64,000 nt of DNA from positions 1-64,000 of the forward strand of contig NZ_JAAIVB010000078.1 of assembly GCF_010974945.1 (NCBI RefSeq). The letters are read 5' to 3'. The position numbers and the translations under genes were made by a program. Position 1 is the first letter of the stretch, and each line of letters starts with the position of its first letter. A model generated the notes under the pieces. The model was not told where the DNA came from. It searched no databases and worked only from the letters and a program-made list of their open reading frames with translations. Positions 51,407 through 60,461 of the stretch are shown here, piece after piece. Origin of the DNA: Noviherbaspirillum galbum. Its GTDB lineage: Bacteria > Pseudomonadota > Gammaproteobacteria > Burkholderiales > Burkholderiaceae_D.

Positions 51407-51536
51407 GTTCCCCCTCTTGTCGAATGTGATGTGATGAATTTCCGGCGCGTCCGCACGCGGGCGCGCCGGCCACCATCATATTCTCTTGCGGGATTGTGTG
51501 TTCATGCTTGCGCGGCAAGCGGGCGGGAACGCTACC

Positions 51537-51671
51537 CTAGTCGCGACTGTCGGTGCTGCCGTAAGGATCGCCTCTTCCTTCTCGTTCTGGGAAGACATAA
51601 GCGCCGAGAAGCAACAGCAGCATCAATGGCGCGAGCATGAGGTCACGAAACAGGCGGAATGTTTCCTTCAT
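51537..51671 (-). CDS. Small single-helix membrane protein, 44 residues
   Basis: MKETFRLFRDLMLAPLMLLLLLGAYVFPERE..., with one hydrophobic helix (about 12-27) and a short charged tail. ATG at 51671 has GGAG 8 bases before it. No family recognised; similar short proteins of unknown role occur in Burkholderiales. Confidence 0.5.
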   Translation of the reverse strand: MKETFRLFRDLMLAPLMLLLLLGAYVFPEREGRGDPYGSTDSRD

Positions 51672-52044
51672 GGGGCGGTCTCCGGTTGCCACTCGAGCGC
51701 TCCAGTCTTGAATGCGGCTCCGCGCGGAAAACGGAGCAGCTGCCGGATACTTCATCGTGTCCGGAAACCCTGGTGCTCTTGCTCAGGGATTTACTTTAGC
51801 CGCTTCGCGCGATCTTGGGTGAGGCCCGTCCAAAAAGCCGGCGTTTCGTTTAATTACCTCAATGATTTGCACGCGCGTCGCCGCTCCGGCTTGACGGACA
51901 TGCCCGCATGGACTTGTCGTGCACTGCAACAGACAACGCCATTTGTCAGATCCACGCAACCACCCCTTGTATTGCTCTAGGGAAATGATATATTTACTCT
52001 AGGTTAGCTTTCATTAACTAATAAATACAGAGGGGGACAAAAGC
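51672..52044. other. Intergenic stretch with promoter region of the Cache gene
   Basis: 373 bases between divergent genes. The AT-rich part at about 51985-52030 (ATGATATATTTACTCTA and following) is the likely promoter area of the Cache gene. The phrase TTTACTCTA also occurs upstream of the aidB-like gene at about 13427. No gene or RNA is seen. Confidence 0.4.
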
Positions 52045-52506
52045 ATGATGACCCGATCCATCAAATTGTTCGTGACGGCGCTGGCATTCACGGCAAGCAG
52101 CCTGTGTGTCGCGGCGGAAAGTGGCACGGCGGACGAAGCCACGGCGATGGTTAAAAAAGCGGTGGCCTACCTGAAGGCCAATGGCAAAGACAAGACCCTG
52201 GCCGAAGTGTCTAACAACAAGGGCCAATTCGTCGACCGTGACCTTTACATTTCCGTTTATGACATGCAAGGAAACGTTCTGGCCCATGGCACCAATCCCA
52301 AACTGATCGGCAAGGACGTGTCGGCATTGAAGGATGCGAACGGCAAGGAATTCATCAAGGACATCATCGGACAGGCAAAGACCGGCGGCAAGGGACATGC
52401 GGACTACGTGTGGCCGAACCCGGTGACCAAGGAATTGCAGCCGAAGACCGTCTACTTCGAGAAGACGGATGACATGATCTTCTCCAGCGGCTACTACAAG
52501 CGCTGA
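52045..52506 (+). CDS. Periplasmic single Cache-domain protein
   Basis: A 153-residue exported protein, signal ending SLCVAA. The mature part is a small sCache_2-type sensor: VKKAVAYLKANGKDKTLAEVSNNKG, then DLYISVYDMQGNVLAHGTNPKLIGKDV and HADYVWPNPVTKELQPK. It has no membrane segment or output domain, so it is a free periplasmic binding protein that may present a ligand to a chemoreceptor or kinase. GAGGGGG precedes ATGATG. Confidence 0.88.
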   Translation: MMTRSIKLFVTALAFTASSLCVAAESGTADEATAMVKKAVAYLKANGKDKTLAEVSNNKGQFVDRDLYISVYDMQGNVLAHGTNPKLIGKDVSALKDANGKEFIKDIIGQAKTGGKGHADYVWPNPVTKELQPKTVYFEKTDDMIFSSGYYKR

Positions 52507-52648
52507 CACCCTGGACAGGCGCGGGCCCGGGCACCCTCGGGTTCACGCCCAGACAGGAATCTCTCCTTCGCGGCTTGGCAAAAAGGAACTGGCCAGCGCG
52601 CTTCCAGTCCATCCAACTCCATTGATCTTTATTCAAGGAGCCTGGATC

Positions 52649-53704
52649 ATGCTGGCATCCACCGGATTTGGCGCGACGAGCGCGAACGAACCACTAAGCA
52701 AGCTGGATTTCCAGCGCCGCGACCTTCGGCCTGACGACGTCCAGATCGATATCCTTTTCTGCGGCGTCTGCCATTCCGACCTCCACACGGCGCGGAACGA
52801 ATGGGGCAACACCATTTATCCCGTCGTTCCCGGACACGAAATCATCGGCCGCATCACGCGCGTGGGAAACCAGGTTACCCGCTTCAAGGAAGGCGATCTC
52901 GCCGGCGTTGGCTGCATGGTCGATTCCTGCCAGCACTGCAGCGCCTGCAGCGAGGGTCTGGAACAATATTGCGAGAACGGCTTCGTCGGCACCTATAACG
53001 GCGAAGAAGGCCATAGCGGCGGCATGACCTATGGCGGCTATTCGAACAACATCATCGTGCGCGACAAGTTCGTGCTGCGCATCCCCGACAAGCTTGACCC
53101 GGCCGGCGCCGCGCCGCTGTTGTGCGCCGGCATCACGACCTATTCCCCGCTGCGTCAATGGAAAGTCGGGCCCGGACAGAAAGTCGGCATCGTCGGCCTC
53201 GGCGGTCTCGGGCACATGGGCATCAAGCTCGCACATGCCATGGGCGCGCATGTCGTGCTGTTCACCACGTCCCCGGGAAAGCGCGAAGACGCAAAGCGGC
53301 TGGGCGCGGATGACGTGGTGATATCCCGCGATGCTCAGGAAATGCGCGCGCACCGCAACTCATTCGACTTCATCCTCAACACGGTGGCCGCGCCTCATCC
53401 GCTCGACCCCTTCATCGAACTGCTCAAGCGGGACGGAACGATGACCCTGGTAGGCGCGCCTGCCACTCCGCATCCATCGCCTCAGGTATTCAACCTGATC
53501 TTCGGACGCAAGCGTCTTGCAGGCTCGCTCATCGGCGGGATCGCCGAGACGCAGGAAATGCTGGACTTCTGCGGCGAGCGCGACATCGTGTCGGACATCG
53601 AGATGATCCGCATCCAGGACATCAACGATGCTTACGAACGCATGCTCAAGAGCGACGTGAAATATCGCTTCGTCATCGACATGGCTTCGCTCCGCGCGGC
53701 CTGA
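52649..53704 (+). CDS. Zinc-dependent NAD(P) alcohol dehydrogenase (YahK/CAD type)
   Basis: A 351-residue cytosolic medium-chain dehydrogenase of the cinnamyl-alcohol/YahK type, usually NADPH-dependent aldehyde reductases. Catalytic zinc ligands lie in FCGVCHSD and VVPGHEIIG; structural zinc in CQHCSACSEGLEQYC; cofactor loop GIVGLGGLGHMGIKLA. ATG at 52649 follows AAGGAG. A hairpin follows the stop by 10 bases. It is independent of the PQQ cluster in position and promoter. Confidence 0.92.
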   Translation: MLASTGFGATSANEPLSKLDFQRRDLRPDDVQIDILFCGVCHSDLHTARNEWGNTIYPVVPGHEIIGRITRVGNQVTRFKEGDLAGVGCMVDSCQHCSACSEGLEQYCENGFVGTYNGEEGHSGGMTYGGYSNNIIVRDKFVLRIPDKLDPAGAAPLLCAGITTYSPLRQWKVGPGQKVGIVGLGGLGHMGIKLAHAMGAHVVLFTTSPGKREDAKRLGADDVVISRDAQEMRAHRNSFDFILNTVAAPHPLDPFIELLKRDGTMTLVGAPATPHPSPQVFNLIFGRKRLAGSLIGGIAETQEMLDFCGERDIVSDIEMIRIQDINDAYERMLKSDVKYRFVIDMASLRAA

Positions 53705-53713
53705 TCGTCTTTC

Positions 53714-53764
53714 GCAAGGCCGTCGACGCGGACGGTTCGCAAGGTCCGCGTCGACGGCGCTTGC
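53714..53764 (+). terminator. Long hairpin after the alcohol dehydrogenase
   Basis: A perfect 14-bp stem CCGTCGACGCGGAC/GTCCGCGTCGACGG (53720-53733 with 53744-53757), extended by GCAAG/CTTGC. No T run follows; likely a terminator or mRNA-stabilising hairpin. Confidence 0.55.
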
Positions 53765-53912
53765 CTTCGCGGAACATCGCGCCGCTTCACGGCGCTAATT
53801 CATTGCGCCATGCGCCTGCGCATGCCGGGTCGCGCGGTGCAATTGAACAAATTGACAAGTATGGCATCGAATAGGATGCTCCTTTCCATCGATTACCAGA
53901 ACCAGAGGCTGC

Positions 53913-55178
53913 ATGGATTCCATTCTTGTCTTTTCCCATCTACGCTGGGACTTTGTCTATCAACGTCCACAGCATCTTCTCTCCCGGCTAGCCAAGCATT
54001 ACCGCGTGCTCTTTTTCGAAGAGCCAGAATTCCACGAAGGTCCGAGTACCCTGCAAGTTTCCAGGCCCATGCCTAACCTGACGGTCTACAGACCGCTCAC
54101 GCCGTCGAAGGATCCGGGATATGCCGATGCCCAGATGCCTTACCTGAAATCCCTGCTGAAGCAGATCACCGACAAGAACGCGATTTCCCTTGTGTGGTTC
54201 TATACACCCATGGCGCTGCCGCTGCTCGAGGGAGTCGATCCCGACCGCGTTGTGTACGACTGCATGGACGAGCTCAGCCTGTTCAAGAATCCGCCGGCCG
54301 GACTGCTGGAACGCGAAGACGCGCTGCTCAAGCGCGCGGACATCGTGTTCACCGGCGGCCCCAGCCTGTACCGCGCCAAGAAGGACAGGCATCCCGACGT
54401 TCACTGCTTTCCGAGCAGCGTCGACGCCAGCCATTTCCGCCAAGCGCTCGACAGGAACATCGCCCATCCTTCACAAGAATCGTTGCCGCATCCGCGGCTT
54501 GGCTTCTATGGCGTGATCGACGAGCGGCTCGACACCGATCTGGTTGCGCGCGTCGCGGACGCGCGCCCGGAGTGGCAAATCGTCCTCGTCGGACCGGTCG
54601 CGCAGAAGATAGACGCCGACACGCTGCCGCAGCGGCCCAACATCCATTACCTCGGACAGCAGTCCTATGCGGACCTGCCCAAGTTCCTGGCAGCCTGGGA
54701 TGTCTGCCTGATGCCGTTCGCCATGAACGAGTCCACGCGGTTCATCAGTCCGACCAAGTCGCTGGAATACATGGCGGCCGAACTGCCCATCGTCAGCACG
54801 CCAGTGACCGACGTGGTGGACCTGCATAGCGATGTTGTCGAGATCGCCGCCACGCCGGAGGAATTCATCGCTGCCTGCGAGCGGGTGCTGAGCATGTCGA
54901 GCGAAGCCATCCGCGCCCGCATCCGCGCCATGCGCGAGAAGCTGTCGCGCACATCATGGGACGCCACTGCCGAAAGCATGCGAACCCTGCTCGATGCGCT
55001 GCTGGAGGAGCGTGCCGACATGGTGGAAAACCTGGCGGCGGCCAGCGTATCGAATGCGGCGAATGCCGCGAGCGCTTCGCACCGTGTCGCCGCCTCGCGC
55101 TCGATGGAGGCATCGCCGCGAACCGGCCTTGCCGCGGCGCCGCGCGCCGGAAGCCAGGCCGCGATCAACGACGACTAG
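53913..55178 (+). CDS. Glycosyltransferase (GT-B fold)
   Basis: A 421-residue cytosolic GT-B glycosyltransferase. The N-terminal domain starts ILVFSHLRWDFVYQRPQHLLSRLA, common to a group found with UDP-galactopyranose mutase genes; VVYDCMDELSLF and PHPRLGFYGVIDERLD follow, and FISPTKSLEYMAAELPIVST is the nucleotide-sugar-binding region. The last 50 residues are low-complexity Ala/Ser-rich. The acceptor is unknown. No other polysaccharide genes adjoin it. Confidence 0.85.
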   Translation: MDSILVFSHLRWDFVYQRPQHLLSRLAKHYRVLFFEEPEFHEGPSTLQVSRPMPNLTVYRPLTPSKDPGYADAQMPYLKSLLKQITDKNAISLVWFYTPMALPLLEGVDPDRVVYDCMDELSLFKNPPAGLLEREDALLKRADIVFTGGPSLYRAKKDRHPDVHCFPSSVDASHFRQALDRNIAHPSQESLPHPRLGFYGVIDERLDTDLVARVADARPEWQIVLVGPVAQKIDADTLPQRPNIHYLGQQSYADLPKFLAAWDVCLMPFAMNESTRFISPTKSLEYMAAELPIVSTPVTDVVDLHSDVVEIAATPEEFIAACERVLSMSSEAIRARIRAMREKLSRTSWDATAESMRTLLDALLEERADMVENLAAASVSNAANAASASHRVAASRSMEASPRTGLAAAPRAGSQAAINDD

Positions 55179-55213
55179 GCCGCCTTTGCCGTCATCATAG
55201 GGACGAAATGAAG

Positions 55214-55239
55214 AGGGGGCGCGACGCGCCCCCTTTTTC
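55214..55239 (+). terminator. Rho-independent terminator of the glycosyltransferase gene
   Basis: A GC-rich palindrome AGGGGGCGCGACGCGCCCCCT followed by TTTTC, 36 bases after the stop. Confidence 0.85.
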
Positions 55240-55259
55240 ATCGATGCCTCGGCGATGCC

Positions 55260-55805
55260 TTATTGCCGGGGAATCGTTCCACGCCAGGCGCCGGTTTCCG
55301 AGCCGCGGCTCTCAACCAGTTCCTTGTAGCGCTTCAGGTTCGCCTTGGCCTGCAGCTTGACGAATCCGAGGGCATCGCCGACCTTTTCATCGACGGATTC
55401 CGGGTCATAGTCCATTTGCAGCATGACCCGTGTCTTGTTTTCCGAGATCTTGTGGAAGGTGACGACGCCGGCATTGTGCACGCCGCCGGTGCTGCGCCAC
55501 GCGATGCGCTCTTCGGGAATCTGCTCGGTGATCTCCGCATCCCATTCCTTGTCCTTGCCGGCGATGCTGGCCTTCCAGTGCAGATGCTTGTCGTCGATCT
55601 GGCGCACCTCATGCACGCTGTCCATGAACTTAGGCAGGTCCTCGAATTGCGTCCATTGGTTGTAGGCGGTGCTGATCGGCACATTGACCTCGATGGATTC
55701 TTCCACGGTCGACTCCATGTCGGATCCGCGGGACTTCATCAATTGCTTGGAGAGAATATAGCCGCCGGCAGCGATGGCAGCGGCAGTGACGAGACGTCCT
55801 AGCAT
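55260..55805 (-). CDS. SRPBCC/COQ10-type START-fold protein
   Basis: A 181-residue membrane-anchored protein: N-terminal hydrophobic stretch MLGRLVTAAAIAAGGYILSKQL, then a SRPBCC fold with VEESIEVNVPISTAYNQWTQFEDLPKFMDSV and TRVMLQMDYDPE. Such proteins bind hydrophobic ligands, for example ubiquinone in COQ10. ATG at 55805 follows AGGAAAGG. Confidence 0.85.
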   Translation of the reverse strand: MLGRLVTAAAIAAGGYILSKQLMKSRGSDMESTVEESIEVNVPISTAYNQWTQFEDLPKFMDSVHEVRQIDDKHLHWKASIAGKDKEWDAEITEQIPEERIAWRSTGGVHNAGVVTFHKISENKTRVMLQMDYDPESVDEKVGDALGFVKLQAKANLKRYKELVESRGSETGAWRGTIPRQ

Positions 55806-55890
55806 AGCGTTTCCTTTCCTGGTGTTAAATTCATTGTCCGGGATTTGTCCGGGTTCTCCGATAGGCAAACAGTCGGACAGCCGGCACCCT

Positions 55891-56307
55891 TCAGTGTGCG
55901 CCGGTCTTGAAGGTCATCTGCCGCGTATCAAAGAATCCTTGAAAGCGCGCGATCTTTCCCTCGTCGTTCAGCTCGAGATGGCTGACGCCGTCGTATTGCA
56001 GGGGTTGCCCGGTGGCCGTGGTGCCGCTGGATCGCCAGAACAGTCCTGCCGTATGATCCCCTGCCACGACGTCGAAGAAATCGGAGTGGATATCTCCGAA
56101 GGTGGCGGAATACTGGTGCCAGAAATCGGCGATGGCATCGTGTCCCTTGCGGCTGCCGCCATCCTGCTGGAGGATGGGATTCGTCAGTTCGGCATCCGGC
56201 GCGAACATGGCGGCAAGACGGTCTGCGCTTGCCTCGTCGCCATCCTCGAGCCGGTGCAATTCTTCAATGAAGCGATTCGCGGCGGTCTGTACTTCTTGTG
56301 GATTCAT
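55891..56307 (-). CDS. SnoaL-like (NTF2 superfamily) protein
   Basis: A 138-residue cone-fold protein with the usual layout: ANRFIEELHRLEDGD at the start, MFAPDAELTNPIL, GHDAIADFWHQY and GKIARFQGFFD at the end. Function is not predictable from the fold. It lies 85 bases upstream of the SRPBCC gene on the same strand, and GGAG precedes ATG at 56307. Unlike the other SnoaL-like gene at 18.2 kb in detail. Confidence 0.75.
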   Translation of the reverse strand: MNPQEVQTAANRFIEELHRLEDGDEASADRLAAMFAPDAELTNPILQQDGGSRKGHDAIADFWHQYSATFGDIHSDFFDVVAGDHTAGLFWRSSGTTATGQPLQYDGVSHLELNDEGKIARFQGFFDTRQMTFKTGAH

Positions 56308-56432
56308 GTGAACTCCTTTCTTGCATTCGCTCAATAGAGTTGCCCGGAGGGGCGATCGATGTCGGATCATCAATCCAAACCAAAGTTCGCTGCCATGCAG
56401 TTAATTCGCCGCCCTGTGGCTGACCAGGAAGA

Positions 56433-56446
56433 TTGAGATGAATTAA
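56433..56446. promoter_or_regulatory. Possible FNR/ANR-type site upstream of cioAB
   Basis: TTGAG-ATGA-ATTAA matches the TTGAT-N4-ATCAA consensus at 8 of 10 positions, 137 bases before the cioA ATG. Weak, listed because bd oxidases are often controlled by such factors. Confidence 0.25.
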
Positions 56447-56582
56447 GCTTCCCGCGGGCCAGCGCTTGAACCTGAGCTCGGCTGGCAAACTCATACATGC
56501 GAGTTCCCAACATCGGCGCGGCGGCAGGCATTTCCTTTCCTCATGAGCAGCCGTCCTTGCGCAACAAGAAGAAAGGCGCAAC

Positions 56583-58013
56583 ATGGATGCATTGCTGCTC
56601 TCGAGAATCCAGTTTGCCTGGGTGATCGCCTTTCACATCCTGCTTCCAGCCTTCACGGTCGGGCTTGCCTGCTATGTGGCAACGCTCGAGGTACGCTGGT
56701 GGATCACCAAGGACGACCGGGTACGCCGGCTTTCCGCCTTCTGGATCAAGATCTTCGCGATTTCCTTCGGCATGGGCGTCGTCTCCGGTATCGTCATGCC
56801 ATTCCAGTTCGGCACCAACTGGAGCCGATTCTCGGATGGCGCCTCGACCGTGATCGGCTCGCTTCTCGCCTACGAGGTCATCACTGCCTTTTTCCTGGAA
56901 GCGGCTTTCCTCGGCGTGCTGCTGTTCGGACGCAAGCTCGTGCCGCAATGGGCGCACGCCTTGTCGGCCGTGCTGGTCGCGCTCGGCACGCTGATGTCAT
57001 CGTTCTGGATTTTGGCGGTGAACAGCTGGATGCATACGCCGCGCGGCTACGAAGTGGTCGATGGCCGCTATTTCCCGGTCAGCATGATGGACGTCATCTT
57101 CACGCCCTCGTTTCCTTACCGGCTGACGCATACGGTCAGCGCCTTCCTGATCACGACCGCGTTCGTCATCCTCGGCGTCGGCGCGCATTACCTGAGGCAG
57201 GGAAAGTTTCCCGACGAGAGCAAGATCATGGTGCGCATGTCGCTCGCCTTCCTCGCATTCATGGTGCCATTCCAGATTGCGGCCGGCGACATGCATGGCC
57301 TCAATACGCTGGAACATCAGCCGGCGAAGGTCGCCGCCATGGAGGGATTGTGGGAAACGCAGCGCGGCGTGCCTGCATCCATTTTCGCGATTCCCGACGA
57401 AGCGGCGGAGACCAACCATTTCGAAATCGCGATTCCCAAGCTCGCCAGCATCTACCTGACGCATGACATCAATGGCGAGGTCAAGGGGCTGAAGGCGTTT
57501 CCGCGCGAAGACAGGCCGCCGGTGGCAATCGTGTACTTTGCCTTTCGCATCATGGTCGGCATCGGCCTGCTGATGCTGGCAACGGTCGGGACCGGGCTGG
57601 TCTTGTGGAAGACCGGCAAGCTGTTTGAGAGCCGCTGGTACCTCAAGCTGTGCATGCTGGTGTCGCCGATCGGCTTCATCGCCGTGCTGGCCGGCTGGAC
57701 GACCACGGAAGTCGGCCGCCAGCCCTGGGTCATCTATGGCCTCATGCGCACTCGCGACGGCGTCACGCCGTCGCTGACGACGCTAGACGTGGGCATCTCG
57801 CTGGCGGCCTACATGCTGAGCTATCTCGTCATCTTCGGCGGCGGCTTCATCCTGCTGCGCCGCCTGGTGCGGATCGGGCCGCCGACCGGCAGCGAGGACG
57901 AGGCGCATGAAGCGCCCGCGCACGCCAAGCGCCCCTTGTCCGCCGTCACCGATCATGACGAGAATGTGAACGTTCCTATCGCTCGCGGACTGGGAGAACG
58001 CCATGACGCTTGA
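56583..58013 (+). CDS. cioA: Cytochrome bd-type quinol oxidase subunit I, cyanide-insensitive type
   Basis: A 476-residue haem-bearing inner-membrane subunit that oxidises ubiquinol and reduces oxygen to water. The first helix has FAWVIAFHILLPAF with the haem b595 His; FSFGMGVVSG-like helix 3 reads FAISFGMGVVSGIVMPFQFG; GWTTTEVGRQPWVIYG contains the GRQPW motif. The quinol loop is short (no long insertion after it), as in CIO/bd-II-like enzymes rather than E. coli bd-I. GCGCAAC precedes ATG; the 3' end overlaps cioB by 11 bases. Confidence 0.93.
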   Translation: MDALLLSRIQFAWVIAFHILLPAFTVGLACYVATLEVRWWITKDDRVRRLSAFWIKIFAISFGMGVVSGIVMPFQFGTNWSRFSDGASTVIGSLLAYEVITAFFLEAAFLGVLLFGRKLVPQWAHALSAVLVALGTLMSSFWILAVNSWMHTPRGYEVVDGRYFPVSMMDVIFTPSFPYRLTHTVSAFLITTAFVILGVGAHYLRQGKFPDESKIMVRMSLAFLAFMVPFQIAAGDMHGLNTLEHQPAKVAAMEGLWETQRGVPASIFAIPDEAAETNHFEIAIPKLASIYLTHDINGEVKGLKAFPREDRPPVAIVYFAFRIMVGIGLLMLATVGTGLVLWKTGKLFESRWYLKLCMLVSPIGFIAVLAGWTTTEVGRQPWVIYGLMRTRDGVTPSLTTLDVGISLAAYMLSYLVIFGGGFILLRRLVRIGPPTGSEDEAHEAPAHAKRPLSAVTDHDENVNVPIARGLGERHDA

Positions 58014-59007
58014 TCTCGTGCCGCTCTGGGCCTGCATCCTGTCGCTCGCCGTCCTGATGTACGTCCTGCTGGATGGCTTCGACCTTGGCGTCGGCATCCT
58101 GTTTTTCCTGCGGCGTCACGACGAAGACCGCGACCTGATGGTGGCCTCGGTCGCACCCATCTGGGACTTCAATGAAACCTGGCTCATCCTCGGCAGCGGA
58201 GGCTTGCTGGCCGTGTTTCCGCTGGCGTTTTCGATCGTCATGCCCGCGGTTTACTTTCCGGTGCTGCTGATGCTGCTCGGCTTGCTGTTCCGCGGCGTCG
58301 CCTTCGAATTCCGCGACGCGCCCGCCGCGCGCAAGCACTTGTGGAACGGGGCCTTCGCCTATGGCTCACTGGTCGCCACGTTCGCACAAGGCGTGGTGCT
58401 CGGCAACTTCATCCATGGCTTCCCGGTGAATGGCCGGGTCTATGCGGGCACGAGCTGGGATTGGTTTTCTCCATTCCCGCTGCTGACCGGCCTGGGCCTG
58501 ATCGTCGGCTACAGCCTGCTTGGCGCAACCTGGCTGGTGATGAAGACCGAGGGAGACTTGCAGCAATGGGCGCGCGGCATGTCGCGGTGGCTGCTGCTCG
58601 GCCTGCTTGCCTTCATCTTGATGGTCAGCGTATGGACCCCGATCAGGGAAGCGCGGATCGCGGCGCGCTGGTTCAGCTTTCCCAACCTGCTGATCTTTTC
58701 CCCCGTTCCCATCCTGACGGCCGCGCTGGCCTTCCTGCTGTGGCGATCCCTGAACCAGGGCCGCGAGGTAAGGCCGTTTCTCTGCGCGATGGGCCTGTTC
58801 TTTTTGTCTTATACCGGCCTCATCATTTCGCTCTGGCCTTATGTCGCGCCGCCTGCCATCACCTTGTGGGACGCGGCAACCGCGCCGATGTCGCAGCAGT
58901 TCCTGATGGTGGGAACGATGTTCCTGTTGCCCGTGATCCTGCTCTATGTGTTCTGGTCCTACTGGGTATTCCGCGGCAAGGTGCGTGCCGGGATGAGCTA
59001 TCACTGA
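58003..59007 (+). CDS. cioB: Cytochrome bd-type quinol oxidase subunit II
   Basis: A 334-residue subunit with about nine helices. Family signatures: LLDGFDLGVGILFFL, WDFNETWLILGSGGLLAVFP and FFLSYTGLIISLWPYVAPPAITLWDAA. It pairs with CioA; the 11-base overlap indicates co-translation. No CydX-like small gene is seen between the stop and the convergent gene, and no cydDC exporter is nearby. Confidence 0.93.
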   Translation: MTLDLVPLWACILSLAVLMYVLLDGFDLGVGILFFLRRHDEDRDLMVASVAPIWDFNETWLILGSGGLLAVFPLAFSIVMPAVYFPVLLMLLGLLFRGVAFEFRDAPAARKHLWNGAFAYGSLVATFAQGVVLGNFIHGFPVNGRVYAGTSWDWFSPFPLLTGLGLIVGYSLLGATWLVMKTEGDLQQWARGMSRWLLLGLLAFILMVSVWTPIREARIAARWFSFPNLLIFSPVPILTAALAFLLWRSLNQGREVRPFLCAMGLFFLSYTGLIISLWPYVAPPAITLWDAATAPMSQQFLMVGTMFLLPVILLYVFWSYWVFRGKVRAGMSYH

Positions 59008-59369
59008 TTGCGCCGGCCGGCGGCCGGCTGATCCGGCGCGCCATCGGCCCGGCCCGTGCGTTCCATGTTCAGGTCTTCCTCGGTGGCGAGGTATTCCTGG
59101 TCTGCGGCGATCTGCGCTTCCTCGGGGAGACTTTCATGCCGTCGCGCGCGTTCGAGCAGCACGTTGACGTTTTCGATCTTGCGCTCCACCGTTTCGCTCA
59201 GGGTGCGCGCGTTCAAGGGCGAGGGCAGCATGAACTCGCAATCGCGCGCCGCCGCAACGAGCGGATCGTCGACGCCGAGGGGCGCATCGTTTCCCGTTCC
59301 AGAACGGCGCAGGTCGTTGAGCAGTTGATGCAGGCGGGATGAGAGCGACTCCAGGTCCTTGACGTGCAT
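59001..59369 (-). CDS. Hypothetical protein, 122 residues
   Basis: A soluble, mostly helical and acidic protein: MHVKDLESLSSRLHQLLNDL then LSETVERKIENVNVLLERARRHE. No family recognised. ATG at 59369 follows AAGGA. The stop overlaps the convergent cioB stop by 7 bases. A heptad-like pattern in the first 40 residues could be a short coiled coil. Confidence 0.6.
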   Translation of the reverse strand: MHVKDLESLSSRLHQLLNDLRRSGTGNDAPLGVDDPLVAAARDCEFMLPSPLNARTLSETVERKIENVNVLLERARRHESLPEEAQIAADQEYLATEEDLNMERTGRADGAPDQPAAGRRNQ

Positions 59370-59509
59370 GGCTAATCCTTCTCGATGCTGGTCAAGTTCT
59401 GACAACGTGGGCGCCGCCGGGTTTCCCGCGGCCCAGGACACGCCTCAATACACCGTTAAAGATACGGCTAAAGACATGGCCCGGCGCGGGTCCCGGGATC
59501 GGGAAAGCC

Positions 59510-59878
59510 TCAGGCCGCGCAGAGCTGCTGCAGGCACATGCGGCTCATGGAATCGTAGTCGCGGTGTTCGATGCCGATGCGGAAGCCGTCCGGCACGGGG
59601 CAACAATAAACCACCTTGCCCCAGACGTTGATGCGGCGGTTGCGGAAGTCGACGTGGGTTTCCATCGCCAGGACGCAGCTGTTTCCCACGGGGATGGGCT
59701 GCCGGACGACGGCGGCGATGCCGCCGGCGGAGATGTCCATGGTGCGGCATTCCATTGGAGCGCTCCCCTGTACCAAAATCTTGGCGGACTGCTCGAATTC
59801 TTTTCTCGGATACCGCCTGAGCTCGTGGGGAAGCTGAGCCAGCGGTGTCATCTTTACATCCATCAGTGCGATTCTCAT
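59510..59878 (-). CDS. PilZ-domain protein (probable c-di-GMP receptor)
   Basis: A 122-residue single PilZ domain. The c-di-GMP motifs are RRYPRKEF (RxxxR) and DISAGGIA (D/NxSxxG), both intact, so it should bind the nucleotide. GKVVYCCPVPDGFRIGIEH is the typical C-terminal strand region. In-frame ATGs at 59878, 59863 and 59854 compete; none has a strong site. Its target is unknown; the polymer synthase at 39-41 kb lacks its own PilZ domain, but no link is shown. Confidence 0.88.
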   Translation of the reverse strand: MRIALMDVKMTPLAQLPHELRRYPRKEFEQSAKILVQGSAPMECRTMDISAGGIAAVVRQPIPVGNSCVLAMETHVDFRNRRINVWGKVVYCCPVPDGFRIGIEHRDYDSMSRMCLQQLCAA

Positions 59879-60098
59879 AGCCGCGCCATAGGTTGACTTG
59901 CCGCCGCAAATTGTTGCGGCGCAGAAATCATACCTGAACTGATGGAAATATTCGAGCTTCAGCGACGCCTTGCCAACGAATTAGTCGTTCCCGAAAATGG
60001 CATGGCGCGAAATTGAAATCCGCCTCATCGGATGATGGTGGGTGTTTGTCCGAAAATGACACAGGCTTGCGCAACGATGGCGCATTCCCGCGTCCGTC

Positions 60099-60284
60099 CT
60101 ACCGGATCTTCCCTTCGTGCCGCAGCCTTCCTTCGTGCTCGGCGAGGTGCTTCCTGAACCACTGGTTCAGCTTGCAGGTGGTGACCCCGAGCTCATGCGC
60201 AAGGTCACGGCAGTTCTTCTGGCCATGCAGCATTCTCTTCACGGCGACGGCGCGGAATTCCGCGGAATACTGTTTTCCTCGCAT
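60099..60284 (-). CDS. Transposase-like HTH protein, fragment or stand-alone
   Basis: A 61-residue protein, MRGKQYSAEFRAVAVKRMLHG then LAHELGVTTCKLNQWFRKH, which is the helix-turn-helix of IS3/IS2-type OrfA transposases. The usual leucine-zipper C-terminus and an orfB are missing, and no terminal inverted repeats were seen. It is most likely a remnant. Confidence 0.6.
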   Translation of the reverse strand: MRGKQYSAEFRAVAVKRMLHGQKNCRDLAHELGVTTCKLNQWFRKHLAEHEGRLRHEGKIR

Positions 60285-60461
60285 GCGACCTCCAGTCGTT
60301 CAATCATCCAGTCATCACGCGCCGCGATGGCGGCGCAATGGATGAAGTATCCCGGCGGCCCGCGTTAAGGGGTGTAGGGAACTTGCAAAAACTTGCAAAG
60401 CCGCAGGAATGCGGTCTAAAGGCACTTCTGGATGTCGCGCGGCTTCATCGCCGGCAGGGTC

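Noticed and set aside
60099-60284. A complete IS3-type insertion sequence
   Set aside because: Only the HTH part of orfA is present; no orfB, frameshift signal or terminal repeats were found in the flanks.
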